Shown here in pieces: positions 24,131-35,809 of a stretch of 64,000 nt of DNA (positions are counted from its first letter, which is position 1; every line of letters starts with the position of its first letter). The position numbers and the translations under genes are program-made. Under the pieces are notes generated by a model, which saw only the letters and a list, made by a program, of their open reading frames with translations, ran no database searches and was not told where the DNA came from. Origin of the DNA: Mucilaginibacter sp. L294 (lineage in GTDB: Bacteria; Bacteroidota; Bacteroidia; Sphingobacteriales; Sphingobacteriaceae). The stretch spans positions 1-64,000 of the forward strand of contig NZ_LGEK01000015.1 of the NCBI RefSeq assembly GCF_001636615.1, read 5' to 3'.

Positions 24131-26407
24131 ATGAAAAAATTATTATTAGTTGCTCTTTTTGCTCTCCCGGTAATTGCATCGGCACAGGTTAACAAAACAA
24201 ACCTTGCCGACCTGGTTAACCCGCTGATGGGTACCGATTCCAAACCCTCGTTATCTAACGGGAACACTTACCCCGCCATAGCATTACCCTGGGGCATGAA
24301 TTTTTGGACACCTCAAACAGGCAAAATGGGCAGCGGATGGCAATACACCTACAATGCCGATAAATTAGTTGGCTTTAAACAAACGCACCAACCATCGCCC
24401 TGGATGAATGATTATGGGCAATTCTCTATCTTCCCCGAAACTGGTAAGATAAGGGTTGATGAAAGCGAACGCGCCAGTTGGTACTCGCATAAGGCAGAAA
24501 TTTCCAAACCCTATTATTACAGCGTTTACCTGGCCGATTATGACATTACAACCGAAATTACGCCGACAGAGCGTGCCGCCAGCTTTAAGTTCACGTTCCC
24601 CAAAAGCGATAGCTCGCACATTGTAATAGATGCTTTTGATAAAGGATCGTACGTGAAAATAATCCCCGGCGAGAATAAAATAGTAGGCTACAGCACCCGT
24701 AACAGCGGCGCAGTGCCCGGGAATTTCAAGAACTATTTTGTTATATATATAGATAAGCCATTCAAAAATGCCTCGACATGGCACAATAAAGATATTGAGG
24801 ATGGCAAGCTGGAATACACCGGCGACCATGCAGGCGCGGTGATCAGCTTTAAAACTACCAAAGGCGAAGCCGTTAACTTGCGCGTTGCATCATCTTTCAT
24901 CAGTATTGAGCAGGCAGAGCTTAATTTAAAGCGCGAGTTGGGTAAGGAAAGCTTTGAGGCCACCAAGCAAAAGGCCAAAGCCATCTGGAACAATACCTTA
25001 AGCCGCTTAACAGTTGATGGCGGTACGGTTGACCAAACCCGCACATTTTACTCGTGCCTGTACCGCATGCTTTTCTTCCCTAATAAATTGTATGAGCTGG
25101 ATGCTAAAGATCAGATAGTTCATTATAGCCCGTACAACGGTAAAGTACTGCCGGGGTACATGTTTGGAGGCACAGGCTTTTGGGATACCTTCCGGGCCTT
25201 GTATCCATTCCTGAACCTGGTTTATCCGTCCATCAATAAAGAAATGCAGGCCGGTTTAGTGAACGATTACAAAGAAGGCGGCTGGTTACCCGAATGGAGC
25301 AGCCCCGGTTATGCCGATGTAATGGTGGGTAATAACTCCGCATCTGTAGTATCTGAAGCCTATTTAAAAGGCGGCCGCGGATATGATATCAACACCCTAT
25401 ACCAGGCATTGCTGCATGGCGCTAATAATACTGGGCCCGGCGCGGCAGGCAGGCGTGGGGTTGATTATTATAACACATTAGGTTATGTGCCTTATGATGT
25501 AAAAATAAACGAAAATGCAGCACGTACATTGGAGTACGCTTATGACGATTTTGCTATTTACAAGTTGGGGAAAGCTTTAGGTCGCCCGGCGTCAGAAACC
25601 GAGATCTACAAAAAGCGCAGCCTGAACTATAAAAACCTGTTCGACCCGCAAACCGGATTGATGAGGGGTAAAAATAAGGATGGTAAATTCCAAACTCCGT
25701 TTAATCCATTTAAATGGGGCGATGCCTTTACTGAGGGTAACAGCTGGCACTATACCTGGAGCGTTTTTCATGACGTACAAGGGCTGATAGGCCTGATGGG
25801 TGGCAACCAAAAGTTTGTAAACAAACTCGATTCGGTGTTCATTCTTCCGCCGGTATTTGATGATAGTTATTATAACAGCGTAATTCACGAAATACGCGAA
25901 ATGCAGATAGCCGGCATGGGGCAGTACGCACATGGTAACCAGCCCATACAACACATGGTATATCTGTACAACTACGCCAGCCAACCCTGGAAAACCCAAT
26001 TACACGTGCGCGATGTAATGGATAAAATGTACAAACCAACACCAGATGGCTACTGCGGCGATGAAGATAACGGGCAAACATCGGCCTGGTATGTATTTTC
26101 ATCGATGGGCTTTTACCCGGTAACACCGGCCAGCGACCAATATGTGCTTGGTGCGCCACTATTTAAAAAAGTAACGGTTACGCTGGAGAATGGTAAAACC
26201 ATCAGCATTAATGCACCTAATAACAACGCGCAAAACAGGTATGTAAGCAGCTTAAATGTTAACGGAAAACCTTACTCGTTTAACTGGCTCAGTCATTCGG
26301 CTTTGTTAAAGGGCGCTACACTTAATTTTAATATGTCGGCACAGCCAAATAAACAAAAGGGCATTAAAGCTGCTGATGCACCCTACTCATTATCTAACGA
26401 AAAATAA
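24131..26407 (+). CDS. GH92 family alpha-mannosidase
   Basis: A 758-residue enzyme with a signal peptide (about 1-19, ending VIASAQ). It has the GH92 N-terminal block VNPLMGTDSKPSLSNGNTYP and the (alpha/alpha)6 catalytic domain. Glu535 in FTEGNSWHYTW is the expected general acid, and Asp644 and Asp646 in CGDEDNGQTSAWYVFSSMGFYPV match the paired aspartates of the catalytic base region. GH92 enzymes are calcium-dependent exo-alpha-mannosidases acting on alpha-1,2, 1,3, 1,4 or 1,6 links; the linkage cannot be read here. A plain signal peptide without a lipid Cys points to the periplasm. It is 15 bp before GH76. Confidence 0.92.
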   Translation: MKKLLLVALFALPVIASAQVNKTNLADLVNPLMGTDSKPSLSNGNTYPAIALPWGMNFWTPQTGKMGSGWQYTYNADKLVGFKQTHQPSPWMNDYGQFSIFPETGKIRVDESERASWYSHKAEISKPYYYSVYLADYDITTEITPTERAASFKFTFPKSDSSHIVIDAFDKGSYVKIIPGENKIVGYSTRNSGAVPGNFKNYFVIYIDKPFKNASTWHNKDIEDGKLEYTGDHAGAVISFKTTKGEAVNLRVASSFISIEQAELNLKRELGKESFEATKQKAKAIWNNTLSRLTVDGGTVDQTRTFYSCLYRMLFFPNKLYELDAKDQIVHYSPYNGKVLPGYMFGGTGFWDTFRALYPFLNLVYPSINKEMQAGLVNDYKEGGWLPEWSSPGYADVMVGNNSASVVSEAYLKGGRGYDINTLYQALLHGANNTGPGAAGRRGVDYYNTLGYVPYDVKINENAARTLEYAYDDFAIYKLGKALGRPASETEIYKKRSLNYKNLFDPQTGLMRGKNKDGKFQTPFNPFKWGDAFTEGNSWHYTWSVFHDVQGLIGLMGGNQKFVNKLDSVFILPPVFDDSYYNSVIHEIREMQIAGMGQYAHGNQPIQHMVYLYNYASQPWKTQLHVRDVMDKMYKPTPDGYCGDEDNGQTSAWYVFSSMGFYPVTPASDQYVLGAPLFKKVTVTLENGKTISINAPNNNAQNRYVSSLNVNGKPYSFNWLSHSALLKGATLNFNMSAQPNKQKGIKAADAPYSLSNEK

Positions 26408-26422
26408 TTAGCACATCTACCT

Positions 26423-27544
26423 ATGAAAAAATTATTTTATGTTCTGCTAACCGGCGTGTTTATTACGGTAACGGGCTGCAGTAAAGGCTCGGAGAACAAA
26501 CCACCTGCGGTAAAACCCGATGGCCCGCAAACAACCGACCCTACATTTACCGAAGCTGATGCAACAACAGCTTACACGGCCTTCAATAAATACTATTATA
26601 ATCCAACAAAAAAGCTGTATTACAGTACCACCCTGCAAGACGGCCTTGGCGCTATATGGACACAGGCTATTTACTGGGATATGGCCATGAATGTTTATGA
26701 GCGTACCAAAGCCCCCGCACAGCTTACCATGGTTAATGATATTTACCAGGGTGGCTTTGACCAATACGATGGTTACAATTGGGATAACACCACCACCTGG
26801 TTTATTTATGACGACATGATGTGGTGGGTAATGGCTTTAGCCCGTGCCAACCAGATAACCGGCAATCAGGTGTATCTGCAAAAGGCCGTTGCCGGGTTTA
26901 ACCGGGTGTGGAACGGATCATACGATGCCGTTGACGGTGGGATGTTCTGGGATTTTCAGCATAGCGGCAAAAACGCTTGTATCAATTATCCAACGGTTAT
27001 TGCGGCTATGCGTTTGTATAAATTAACTGGCGATGCAAGTTATCTTACAAAAGCAAAATCGATATATACCTGGGCCAAAACTAATTTGATGGATGCCACC
27101 GGCCGCATAGCCGACCATAAAATTGGTAACAATGCGCCCGGCTATGAGGATTATACCTACAACCAGGGTACCGCTATTGGCGCGGCTATGGCTTTGTATA
27201 ACGAAACCAAGGACGATACCTACCTGAATGATGCCAAGTTAGTAGCCGATTATACCAAAACTAAAATGGGTACTAATGGCATTTTGCCCGCCGAAGGAGA
27301 TTTTAACGAGCAGGGTGTATTGAAAGCTATTTTTGCGCAGTACATCATGCAGCTGATAACCGATGGTAAACAAAGCCAGTATTTGGATTGGGTTAAAACC
27401 AACATTAACACCGGCTGGAACAACCGCGATAAGGACCGCAACCTTACCTGGCGTAATTATGCGTTACCTGCACCGAGGGGTTCCATGCAATCGTACGAAA
27501 GCAGCAGCATTGTAACCTTTATTCAGTTGTATTTTAAAAAGTAA
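26423..27544 (+). CDS. GH76 family endo-alpha-1,6-mannanase lipoprotein
   Basis: A 373-residue lipoprotein (signal TVTGCSKGSE, lipid Cys about 19). The (alpha/alpha)6 catalytic domain carries the GH76 Asp pair, Asp130 and Asp131 in WFIYDDMMWWVMALARA, and further family segments such as AIYWDMAMNVYE, DGGMFWDFQHSGKNACINYPT and YTYNQGTAIGAAMALY. GH76 enzymes cut alpha-1,6-mannan backbones internally. The lipid anchor suggests a surface enzyme that makes fragments for the SusC/SusD pair. It is the last gene of the PUL, followed by a strong terminator. Confidence 0.92.
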   Translation: MKKLFYVLLTGVFITVTGCSKGSENKPPAVKPDGPQTTDPTFTEADATTAYTAFNKYYYNPTKKLYYSTTLQDGLGAIWTQAIYWDMAMNVYERTKAPAQLTMVNDIYQGGFDQYDGYNWDNTTTWFIYDDMMWWVMALARANQITGNQVYLQKAVAGFNRVWNGSYDAVDGGMFWDFQHSGKNACINYPTVIAAMRLYKLTGDASYLTKAKSIYTWAKTNLMDATGRIADHKIGNNAPGYEDYTYNQGTAIGAAMALYNETKDDTYLNDAKLVADYTKTKMGTNGILPAEGDFNEQGVLKAIFAQYIMQLITDGKQSQYLDWVKTNINTGWNNRDKDRNLTWRNYALPAPRGSMQSYESSSIVTFIQLYFKK

Positions 27545-27588
27545 CCTTACTATCATCTACCTATCATACATCCAATAAATCAATTCTA

Positions 27589-27615
27589 AAAGCGCCCTCA
27601 GAAAGGGCGCTTTTT
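27589..27615 (+). terminator. Rho-independent terminator ending the PUL
   Basis: AAAGCGCCCT (27589-27598) pairs perfectly with AGGGCGCTTT (27604-27613) around a 5-base loop, with a T-run to 27615. It marks the 3' end of the mannan operon. Confidence 0.93.
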
Positions 27616-27728
27616 CGTTATTGGCAAGTTTTTAATATTTTAAAAACCTGTTGCTCATAAATTGGTTTCTATAGCATTAATATTCCACTTATAGTTAAAC
27701 TACGGAGCGCTAATACAAAGATCGTTGC

Positions 27729-28553
27729 ATGAGCAAAAACCGATACTCAACAATAAAAAAAAGCCTCATCTTATGTTTACTGATGCTGAATGCAAATGCG
27801 GTTTTAGCAACAGAGGGTGTCAAATCTGTTTTTAAGTTTCGTTATGTGGAGCTTTCACTCATCCAAAACTATTCTTCCTTTCGCGAAACCCGGAACCTGT
27901 TATTTAAAGGCAGAACTCAACTTCTTAATAATATAGTAGCTAAAAAAGTAGCCGGCGGCGAGCTCAAAAACATAAAGTTTGATATTCAGATCTACGATGC
28001 GGTTATCAGCAGGCCACAACTAATTATCAGGCAACATAAAAAGCGATATGAAATTGTCCTTTCCGGGTATCCGTCAATTCAGCAGTTAAATAGTATTATT
28101 GCTTATGCCTTAACACATAAAAAAAACCTTGAATATACAGGTGAAGGCGCAGAGGAGAACATAAGCCGATTTTATACGCAATATGCTAAGCCGGATGATT
28201 CGTTTACCGCCAGTAACTTTACTGTTTGGGCTAAATCGGGATTGTCTTTACGGTACACTGCGGATAGCTTGCAATACCGGTTCAATAGTATGCCGCTGGG
28301 TTATCCGGCAAATGCCAACCTGCCGATAAAAATAAAGGATCGTTTCCTGGTGTTTACTAATGGTGCTATTTCGGTCATTAAAAAGAGGAGGCAAATAGCA
28401 ATGATTAGTCTTCAAAAGCCGGCAAATGCCGATTTTGATTGCAACGTATATACTGCCTGGATAAATATTTGCGATGGTGGCGCTCAAAACTGGTTGTACA
28501 GCTATTCCTACAAACAAAATCATTTTTTTAAGAACCCTAAGTATATTCAATAA
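27729..28553 (+). CDS. Secreted protein of unknown function
   Basis: A 274-residue protein with a signal peptide (hydrophobic core about 12-26, NANAVLATEG). No family is recognised. The first half has a YVELSLIQNYSSFRETRNLLFKGR-like helical stretch and a charged beta-rich segment (QLIIRQHKKRYEIVLSGYP). The C-terminus holds two Cys (DFDCNVYTAWINICDGG) that may pair. It starts 114 bp after the PUL terminator and ends 6 bp before the next secreted unknown, so the two form a small operon. Base composition does not stand out from its surroundings. Confidence 0.65.
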   Translation: MSKNRYSTIKKSLILCLLMLNANAVLATEGVKSVFKFRYVELSLIQNYSSFRETRNLLFKGRTQLLNNIVAKKVAGGELKNIKFDIQIYDAVISRPQLIIRQHKKRYEIVLSGYPSIQQLNSIIAYALTHKKNLEYTGEGAEENISRFYTQYAKPDDSFTASNFTVWAKSGLSLRYTADSLQYRFNSMPLGYPANANLPIKIKDRFLVFTNGAISVIKKRRQIAMISLQKPANADFDCNVYTAWINICDGGAQNWLYSYSYKQNHFFKNPKYIQ

Positions 28554-28559
28554 ACCATT

Positions 28560-29156
28560 ATGCTTAAAAACACCATTTTTATTTTACTAATGATGACTGG
28601 GATACAATCATATGCTCAAACTTCTAAAAGATATTTAAAAGATCAATTAGAGCTATCAACCGTAGATTTTGATACGTTTAACGCTGCTGATTTTTATAGT
28701 CAGGCGGGTAATGTTGTTTATAAACAATCGATAAGCGGCCTTACCGATCCTGCCGTTTTTGGTTACGTGTACAGTACCCAGACAGTGGGCCAGGCCGATA
28801 TTGCAGGTGCCTTTAACGGGGCTAAATACTGTGCCCTGAGTATGGTGGTAAACAAAGATGGAAAACTGATAGGTATATGTGCTGAGGCCGCCCCTGCGCG
28901 AATAGGGGAGATCGATAAAAGGTTAAAAGTAATAGAAAGTAAATATGGTAAGGCAAGCGCCTTGCCAAAACAGGGATATGCATTTACGGAAAGCGAAAAG
29001 TATTTACAGCTTTCGCTGGTGCAGGCAATGGACGATTATAACAAACCTATCCCCGATACCTTTACTACCTACCTGTATATGGTAGATAAGGCGTATTTAG
29101 AAAGGATAAAGGAGGGGCTAAACGGCAACGAGTTTAAGCCATTAAGCGGGATGTAA
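28560..29156 (+). CDS. Secreted protein of unknown function
   Basis: A 198-residue protein with a signal peptide (about 1-19, MTGIQSYAQ). No family is recognised. It is mixed alpha/beta, with TDPAVFGYVYSTQTVGQADIAG and CALSMVVNKDGKLIGICAEA suggesting a compact two-layer fold and a possible Cys pair at about 101 and 114. It begins 6 bp after the preceding unknown secreted gene, so the two products are probably made together and may interact. Confidence 0.65.
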   Translation: MLKNTIFILLMMTGIQSYAQTSKRYLKDQLELSTVDFDTFNAADFYSQAGNVVYKQSISGLTDPAVFGYVYSTQTVGQADIAGAFNGAKYCALSMVVNKDGKLIGICAEAAPARIGEIDKRLKVIESKYGKASALPKQGYAFTESEKYLQLSLVQAMDDYNKPIPDTFTTYLYMVDKAYLERIKEGLNGNEFKPLSGM

Positions 29157-29258
29157 ATAAAATGTTAGCCCCATTGCAGGCTAAAATCAGTTAAATAAAG
29201 ATTTTACATCTGATTTGTAGGATAGTATCAATTGTTTAACAAGTATTGATAAGTTTTG

Positions 29259-29295
29259 AGCCGGTTTTTGAATATAAAAGCCGGCTTTATTTATT
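29259..29295 (+). terminator. Weak terminator-like hairpin in the 29157-29448 gap
   Basis: AGCCGGTTTTT pairs with AAAAGCCGGCT-like sequence with one bulge, followed by a T/A-rich stretch. It probably ends the two-gene unit upstream. Nothing else is seen in this 292-bp gap. Confidence 0.5.
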
Positions 29296-29448
29296 ATTTT
29301 AGATTTTCAATTCAGCATCGGTTCAGGTTACGCGTAATCAGCAAATCTAAACCCACTTTTAATAGGTAATTAAGAATTATTACATCTGCAATGCTCTTAT
29401 TAAATAACAGATCTCCAAATTTTTATTAACATCTAATTATCAAAAACG

Positions 29449-30270
29449 ATGAGTACCATTACAGTAAAAGACGGAACAGAAATTTATTACAAGGATTGGG
29501 GAACAGGGCAACCACTTTTCTTTCATCACGGCTGGCCTTTGTCTGGCGATGACTGGGATGGGCAAATGATGTTTTTCCTGGCCCAGGGGTACAGGGTTAT
29601 CGCTCATGACCGCCGGGGGCATGGCCGGTCGAGCCAAACCGCCAACGGGCACGATATGGATACCTATGCAGCCGACGTGGCCGAACTTACCCAGGCGCTT
29701 GATCTGAAGGATGCTATACACATCGGGCACTCAACCGGTGGCGGCGAGGTTATCCGCTACGTTGCCAGGTATGGAAAAGGCCGTGTAGCCAAAGCCGTAC
29801 TGATTAGTGCAGTTACCCCGATAATGGTACAAACTGACAATAACCCCGACGGTATCCCATTAGCTATATTTAATGAGATACGTGAAGGCACGGCATCAAA
29901 AAGGCCACAATACTTCCAGGATTTTACCCTGCCATTTTATGGTTACAACCGCGAGGGGGCTAAAGTATCGCAAGGCGTTAGAGATAATTGGTGGCGCCAG
30001 GGAATGATGGGTGCGATAAAAGCCCATTATGATTGTATTAAAGCTTTTTCGGAAACAGATTTTACAGAAGACCTTAAAAGTGTAGATGTGCCGGTACTTG
30101 TTTTGCATGGCGAGGACGATCAGATCGTTCCATTCCCGCTTACAGGGTTAAAGGCTGTAAAGCTATTAAAGGATGGGAAATTAATTTCATATCCGGGCTT
30201 CCCGCATGGTATGCCAACTACCGAAGCTGCAACCATCAATAAAGATTTGCTGGCTTTTATTAAAGCTTAA
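29449..30270 (+). CDS. Alpha/beta hydrolase, cofactor-free haloperoxidase/arylesterase type
   Basis: A 273-residue cytoplasmic alpha/beta hydrolase. The oxyanion segment HHGWPLSGDDWDGQM (26-40), the DRRGHGRS loop, the nucleophile elbow GHSTGGGE (Ser about 95), Asp in LHGEDDQIVP and His in GFPHGMP complete the triad. This matches the group often called non-heme chloroperoxidase, which in practice are esterases or perhydrolases. The physiological substrate is unknown. It stands alone with a terminator immediately downstream. Confidence 0.88.
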   Translation: MSTITVKDGTEIYYKDWGTGQPLFFHHGWPLSGDDWDGQMMFFLAQGYRVIAHDRRGHGRSSQTANGHDMDTYAADVAELTQALDLKDAIHIGHSTGGGEVIRYVARYGKGRVAKAVLISAVTPIMVQTDNNPDGIPLAIFNEIREGTASKRPQYFQDFTLPFYGYNREGAKVSQGVRDNWWRQGMMGAIKAHYDCIKAFSETDFTEDLKSVDVPVLVLHGEDDQIVPFPLTGLKAVKLLKDGKLISYPGFPHGMPTTEAATINKDLLAFIKA

Positions 30271-30295
30271 AATATTTAGCATTAATTACCGTATA

Positions 30296-30328
30296 AAAGC
30301 TGCCGCCATTTATGGTTGGCAGCTTTTA
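30296..30328 (+). terminator. Terminator after alpha/beta hydrolase gene
   Basis: AAAGCTGCC pairs with GGCAGCTTT through an inner CCA/TGG extension and a short loop, followed by TTTTATA. The position just after the hydrolase stop also argues against starting the next gene at the ATG at 30316, which lies inside this hairpin. Confidence 0.8.
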
Positions 30329-30351
30329 TATTTACAGGCAAATTATACGCT

Positions 30352-32235
30352 ATGCTTTTTGAAAAAATACTGCGCCGGTTCGCGGTTGTATGTCTAACCG
30401 TTCTTTCCAATATCGTGTATGCCCAGGCACAGTTGCCGGTAGCTACAAATCTGAATAAAGCATATGAACGGCATACCCGCAGTTTGAGCGGGGCGCCGGG
30501 CAAGGCCTACTGGCAAAATAATGCAGACTACCAAATTAATGCGAGCTTTACCCCAAACACAAGGGTGTTAACCGGTACGGTTAGCATAAACTATAAAAAC
30601 AACAGCCCGGATACCCTTAAGCAGGTGGTTTTTAAACTTTACCCCAATTTATACCAGCAACAGGCCATGCGTAATACGCAGGTATCCCCAGAAGACTTAA
30701 CCACCGGGGTAGATATCACTGCAATACAGCTCGATAATAAGCCCGTAGATGCTAAAAAAAGGATTATAAGAGGCACTAATATGTATATCAAAGGGGTTGT
30801 TATACCGCCCGGCGGCAAAGCTCATTTTGATGTAAATTACAATTATACCTTAAACAAAGGGTCGTTCATCAGGACAGGAGAGGTTGATAGCGGTGCCTTT
30901 ATGGTCGCTTATTTTTTCCCACGGATTGCGGTTTATGATGATACCGACGGGTGGAACGAATACCCTTACATAGGTAAAGAAGAATTTTATAACGATTACT
31001 GTAATTTTAAGGTGGATATAACCATCCCGGGAAATTACCAGTGCTGGGCAACCGGCGATCTTACCAATGCGGATACGGTGTATCAGCCAAAATTTGCCAA
31101 ACGCATAACGCAGGCAACCAACAGCGATTCGGTTACCAATATTATTACGGCTGCGGATGTAAAAGAAGGTAATATCACCCGGGCCAACCAAACTAATACC
31201 TGGAAGTTTGAGGCTAAAAACGTTACCGACTTTGTATTCGCCATTAGCAACCATTATGTTTGGCAGGCATCAAGCGTTCTTGTAGACCCCCAAACAAAGC
31301 GGCGTACCCGGGTTGATGCTGTTTATAACCCGGAACATAAAGCCTATGAGCCGGTTATTGATTATGCCCGCAAAACGGTTGAACTGATCAGTTATAAGAT
31401 TCCCGGCGTACCATTCCCTTATGCGCATCAAACAATTTTTGAAGGGCTCGATGCCACCGAGTACCCTATGATGGTGAATAACCTGCCTTTTGAAAAAGAT
31501 GAAGCTGTTGAATTTACTGTTCATGAGGTTTTTCATGCACTTTTCCCTTTTTATGTAGGCAACAATGAAACAAAGCATTCCTTTTTGGATGAAGGATGGG
31601 CCACATTTTCTGAATTTAGCCTTTCGCCATTAATAGACCCTAAATTAGCCGGGACGTATGATATGAGCGACATTAACAACAGCGCAGGTTCTGACCAGGA
31701 TGTACCCATCATGACCCTTACACCCCAATTGTACGGCAAGGCGCGGTTCTCTGATAAAGACCTGAAACCGGCAATAGGGTTTCATTACGTACGCGAGATG
31801 TTAGGCGATAGTCTGTTCTTAAAAGCCATCCGGCACTATATCAAACAATGGAATGGTAAACACCCTACCCCGTACGATTTCTTTTACTGTATGAATACAG
31901 GGGCAGGTAAAGACCTGAACTGGTTTTGGAAAAACTGGTACTTTGAAAAATTTGCCCCCGATCTGGCTATTACAAAAGTTACCCGCCACCAGCAGCAATA
32001 TAGTGTTATAGTAGCCAATAAGGGAGGTGCCGCGGTACCCGTGCATCTTTTAGTATATTATAAAGATGGCAGCACAAAAGCGATAGATTTGAGTATAGCT
32101 TGTTGGGAAAAGGGGAATAAAACAATAACCGCATTTTTTAAGGCAAACAAGCCTTTAAGTAAGATAGTGTTGGGCAAACCTTATGATGTGGATATCAATC
32201 CCAAAAACAATGTTTGGCTGGCCGGGGGCAACTAA
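30352..32235 (+). CDS. M1-family zinc metallopeptidase, secreted
   Basis: A 627-residue protein from the ATG at 30352, chosen because it puts a normal signal peptide (VVCLTVLSNIVYAQ) at the N-terminus; the ATG at 30316 lies in the upstream terminator. The gluzincin motif is complete: HEVFHALF, then exactly 18 residues to Glu in FLDEGWATF. An N-terminal beta domain (about 40-250) and a helical C-terminal part with DLNWFWKNWYFEKFAPDLAI are as in the family. The canonical GxMEN motif is replaced by DATEYPMM, as in a common bacterial subgroup. It is probably a periplasmic aminopeptidase. Confidence 0.9.
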   Translation: MLFEKILRRFAVVCLTVLSNIVYAQAQLPVATNLNKAYERHTRSLSGAPGKAYWQNNADYQINASFTPNTRVLTGTVSINYKNNSPDTLKQVVFKLYPNLYQQQAMRNTQVSPEDLTTGVDITAIQLDNKPVDAKKRIIRGTNMYIKGVVIPPGGKAHFDVNYNYTLNKGSFIRTGEVDSGAFMVAYFFPRIAVYDDTDGWNEYPYIGKEEFYNDYCNFKVDITIPGNYQCWATGDLTNADTVYQPKFAKRITQATNSDSVTNIITAADVKEGNITRANQTNTWKFEAKNVTDFVFAISNHYVWQASSVLVDPQTKRRTRVDAVYNPEHKAYEPVIDYARKTVELISYKIPGVPFPYAHQTIFEGLDATEYPMMVNNLPFEKDEAVEFTVHEVFHALFPFYVGNNETKHSFLDEGWATFSEFSLSPLIDPKLAGTYDMSDINNSAGSDQDVPIMTLTPQLYGKARFSDKDLKPAIGFHYVREMLGDSLFLKAIRHYIKQWNGKHPTPYDFFYCMNTGAGKDLNWFWKNWYFEKFAPDLAITKVTRHQQQYSVIVANKGGAAVPVHLLVYYKDGSTKAIDLSIACWEKGNKTITAFFKANKPLSKIVLGKPYDVDINPKNNVWLAGGN

Positions 32236-32313
32236 CGGCTTAAACTTAAGCACCTTTGGTAAGGCATTCACTAACAATACTGCTTTTTGATAGAGGTTTA
32301 TCGTAACTTAATA

Positions 32314-32321
32314 TATCTTTG
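32314..32321 (+). promoter_or_regulatory. -7 box of elongation factor P gene
   Basis: TATCTTTG is an exact TAnnTTTG match 27 bp before the efp start. A TTTG lies at 32286-32289, about four bases farther upstream than the usual spacing. Confidence 0.65.
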
Positions 32322-32348
32322 CACTTTAAATTTTACAATCACATTTTC

Positions 32349-32909
32349 ATGGCAAAGGCATCTGAAATTAAAGTAGGGAACATATTACGCTTCAACGGCG
32401 AACTGGTAACTGTTACAGAAGTTTTACATCGTACACCGGGTAAAGGCGGCGCATTCTATTTAGATAAGTTTCGCAATATTAAAACAGGCAAAATTGTTGA
32501 GGCCCGTTTGGCTACCGACGAGCAGGTAGAGATATGCAGGGTAGAAACCAACGATTTTCAATACCTGTACGAAGAGGGTGAGTATATGGTGATCATGGAT
32601 AACACTACTTACGATCAGCATAATATACCAAAAGCACTGTTTGGCCCGGCTATTAAATTCCTGAAAGAAGGGATGAACGTTATCGTATCATTTGAAAGCG
32701 AAGAGCCTATCATGGCAACTGCGCCAAACTTTGTAGAACTGGAAGTTACCTATACCGAACCTGCCGTTAAAGGCGACACCTCATCGGGTGCGCTTAAAAA
32801 TGCCACTACTGAAAACGGTGTAGAAATAAAAGTGCCCCTGTTTGTGAACCAGGGCGATAAAATAAAAGTAGATACACGCACTGGCGACTATGTTGAGCGA
32901 GTGAAATAG
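32349..32909 (+). CDS. efp: Elongation factor P
   Basis: A 186-residue protein from the ATG at 32349 (an in-frame ATG 30 bp earlier overlaps the promoter box and is rejected). The N-terminal KOW-like domain carries the tip loop HRTPGKGGAFY with the Lys at about residue 33 that is modified in many bacteria. The two OB domains follow, with the C-terminal VPLFVNQGDKIKVDTRTGDYVERV signature. EF-P relieves ribosome stalling at consecutive prolines. It is monocistronic between its own -7 box and a strong bidirectional terminator. Confidence 0.97.
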   Translation: MAKASEIKVGNILRFNGELVTVTEVLHRTPGKGGAFYLDKFRNIKTGKIVEARLATDEQVEICRVETNDFQYLYEEGEYMVIMDNTTYDQHNIPKALFGPAIKFLKEGMNVIVSFESEEPIMATAPNFVELEVTYTEPAVKGDTSSGALKNATTENGVEIKVPLFVNQGDKIKVDTRTGDYVERVK

Positions 32910-32925
32910 ATAATCATACTAACAG

Positions 32926-32953
32926 AAAAAGCCGCTCTTTTGAGCGGCTTTTT
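32926..32953. terminator. Bidirectional terminator between efp and rph
   Basis: AAAAAGCCGCTC and GAGCGGCTTTTT are perfect 12-bp arms around a TTTT loop, with A-rich and T-rich flanks on either side. It can end both efp (plus) and the phosphotransferase gene (minus, stop at 32974). Confidence 0.93.
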
Positions 32954-32973
32954 GTTTGATATATGGTTTCTGT

Positions 32974-35670
<2,697 letters not shown>

Positions 35671-35809
35671 TTATTAAAATGCCGTTTTTTAACTATAATT
35701 TTTTATATACAATATGATGATATTTAGGGCGTTATCCTTACAACTGCAGACATAAAAAATGGCGTTTTTGCAAGCTCTTTTTTTATGCCTGAGTTGTTTG
35801 ATTCCAGAA

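Noticed and set aside
30316-30351. Upstream ATG start for the M1 peptidase
   Set aside because: It falls in the terminator hairpin of the preceding gene; the ATG at 30352 gives a normal signal peptide.
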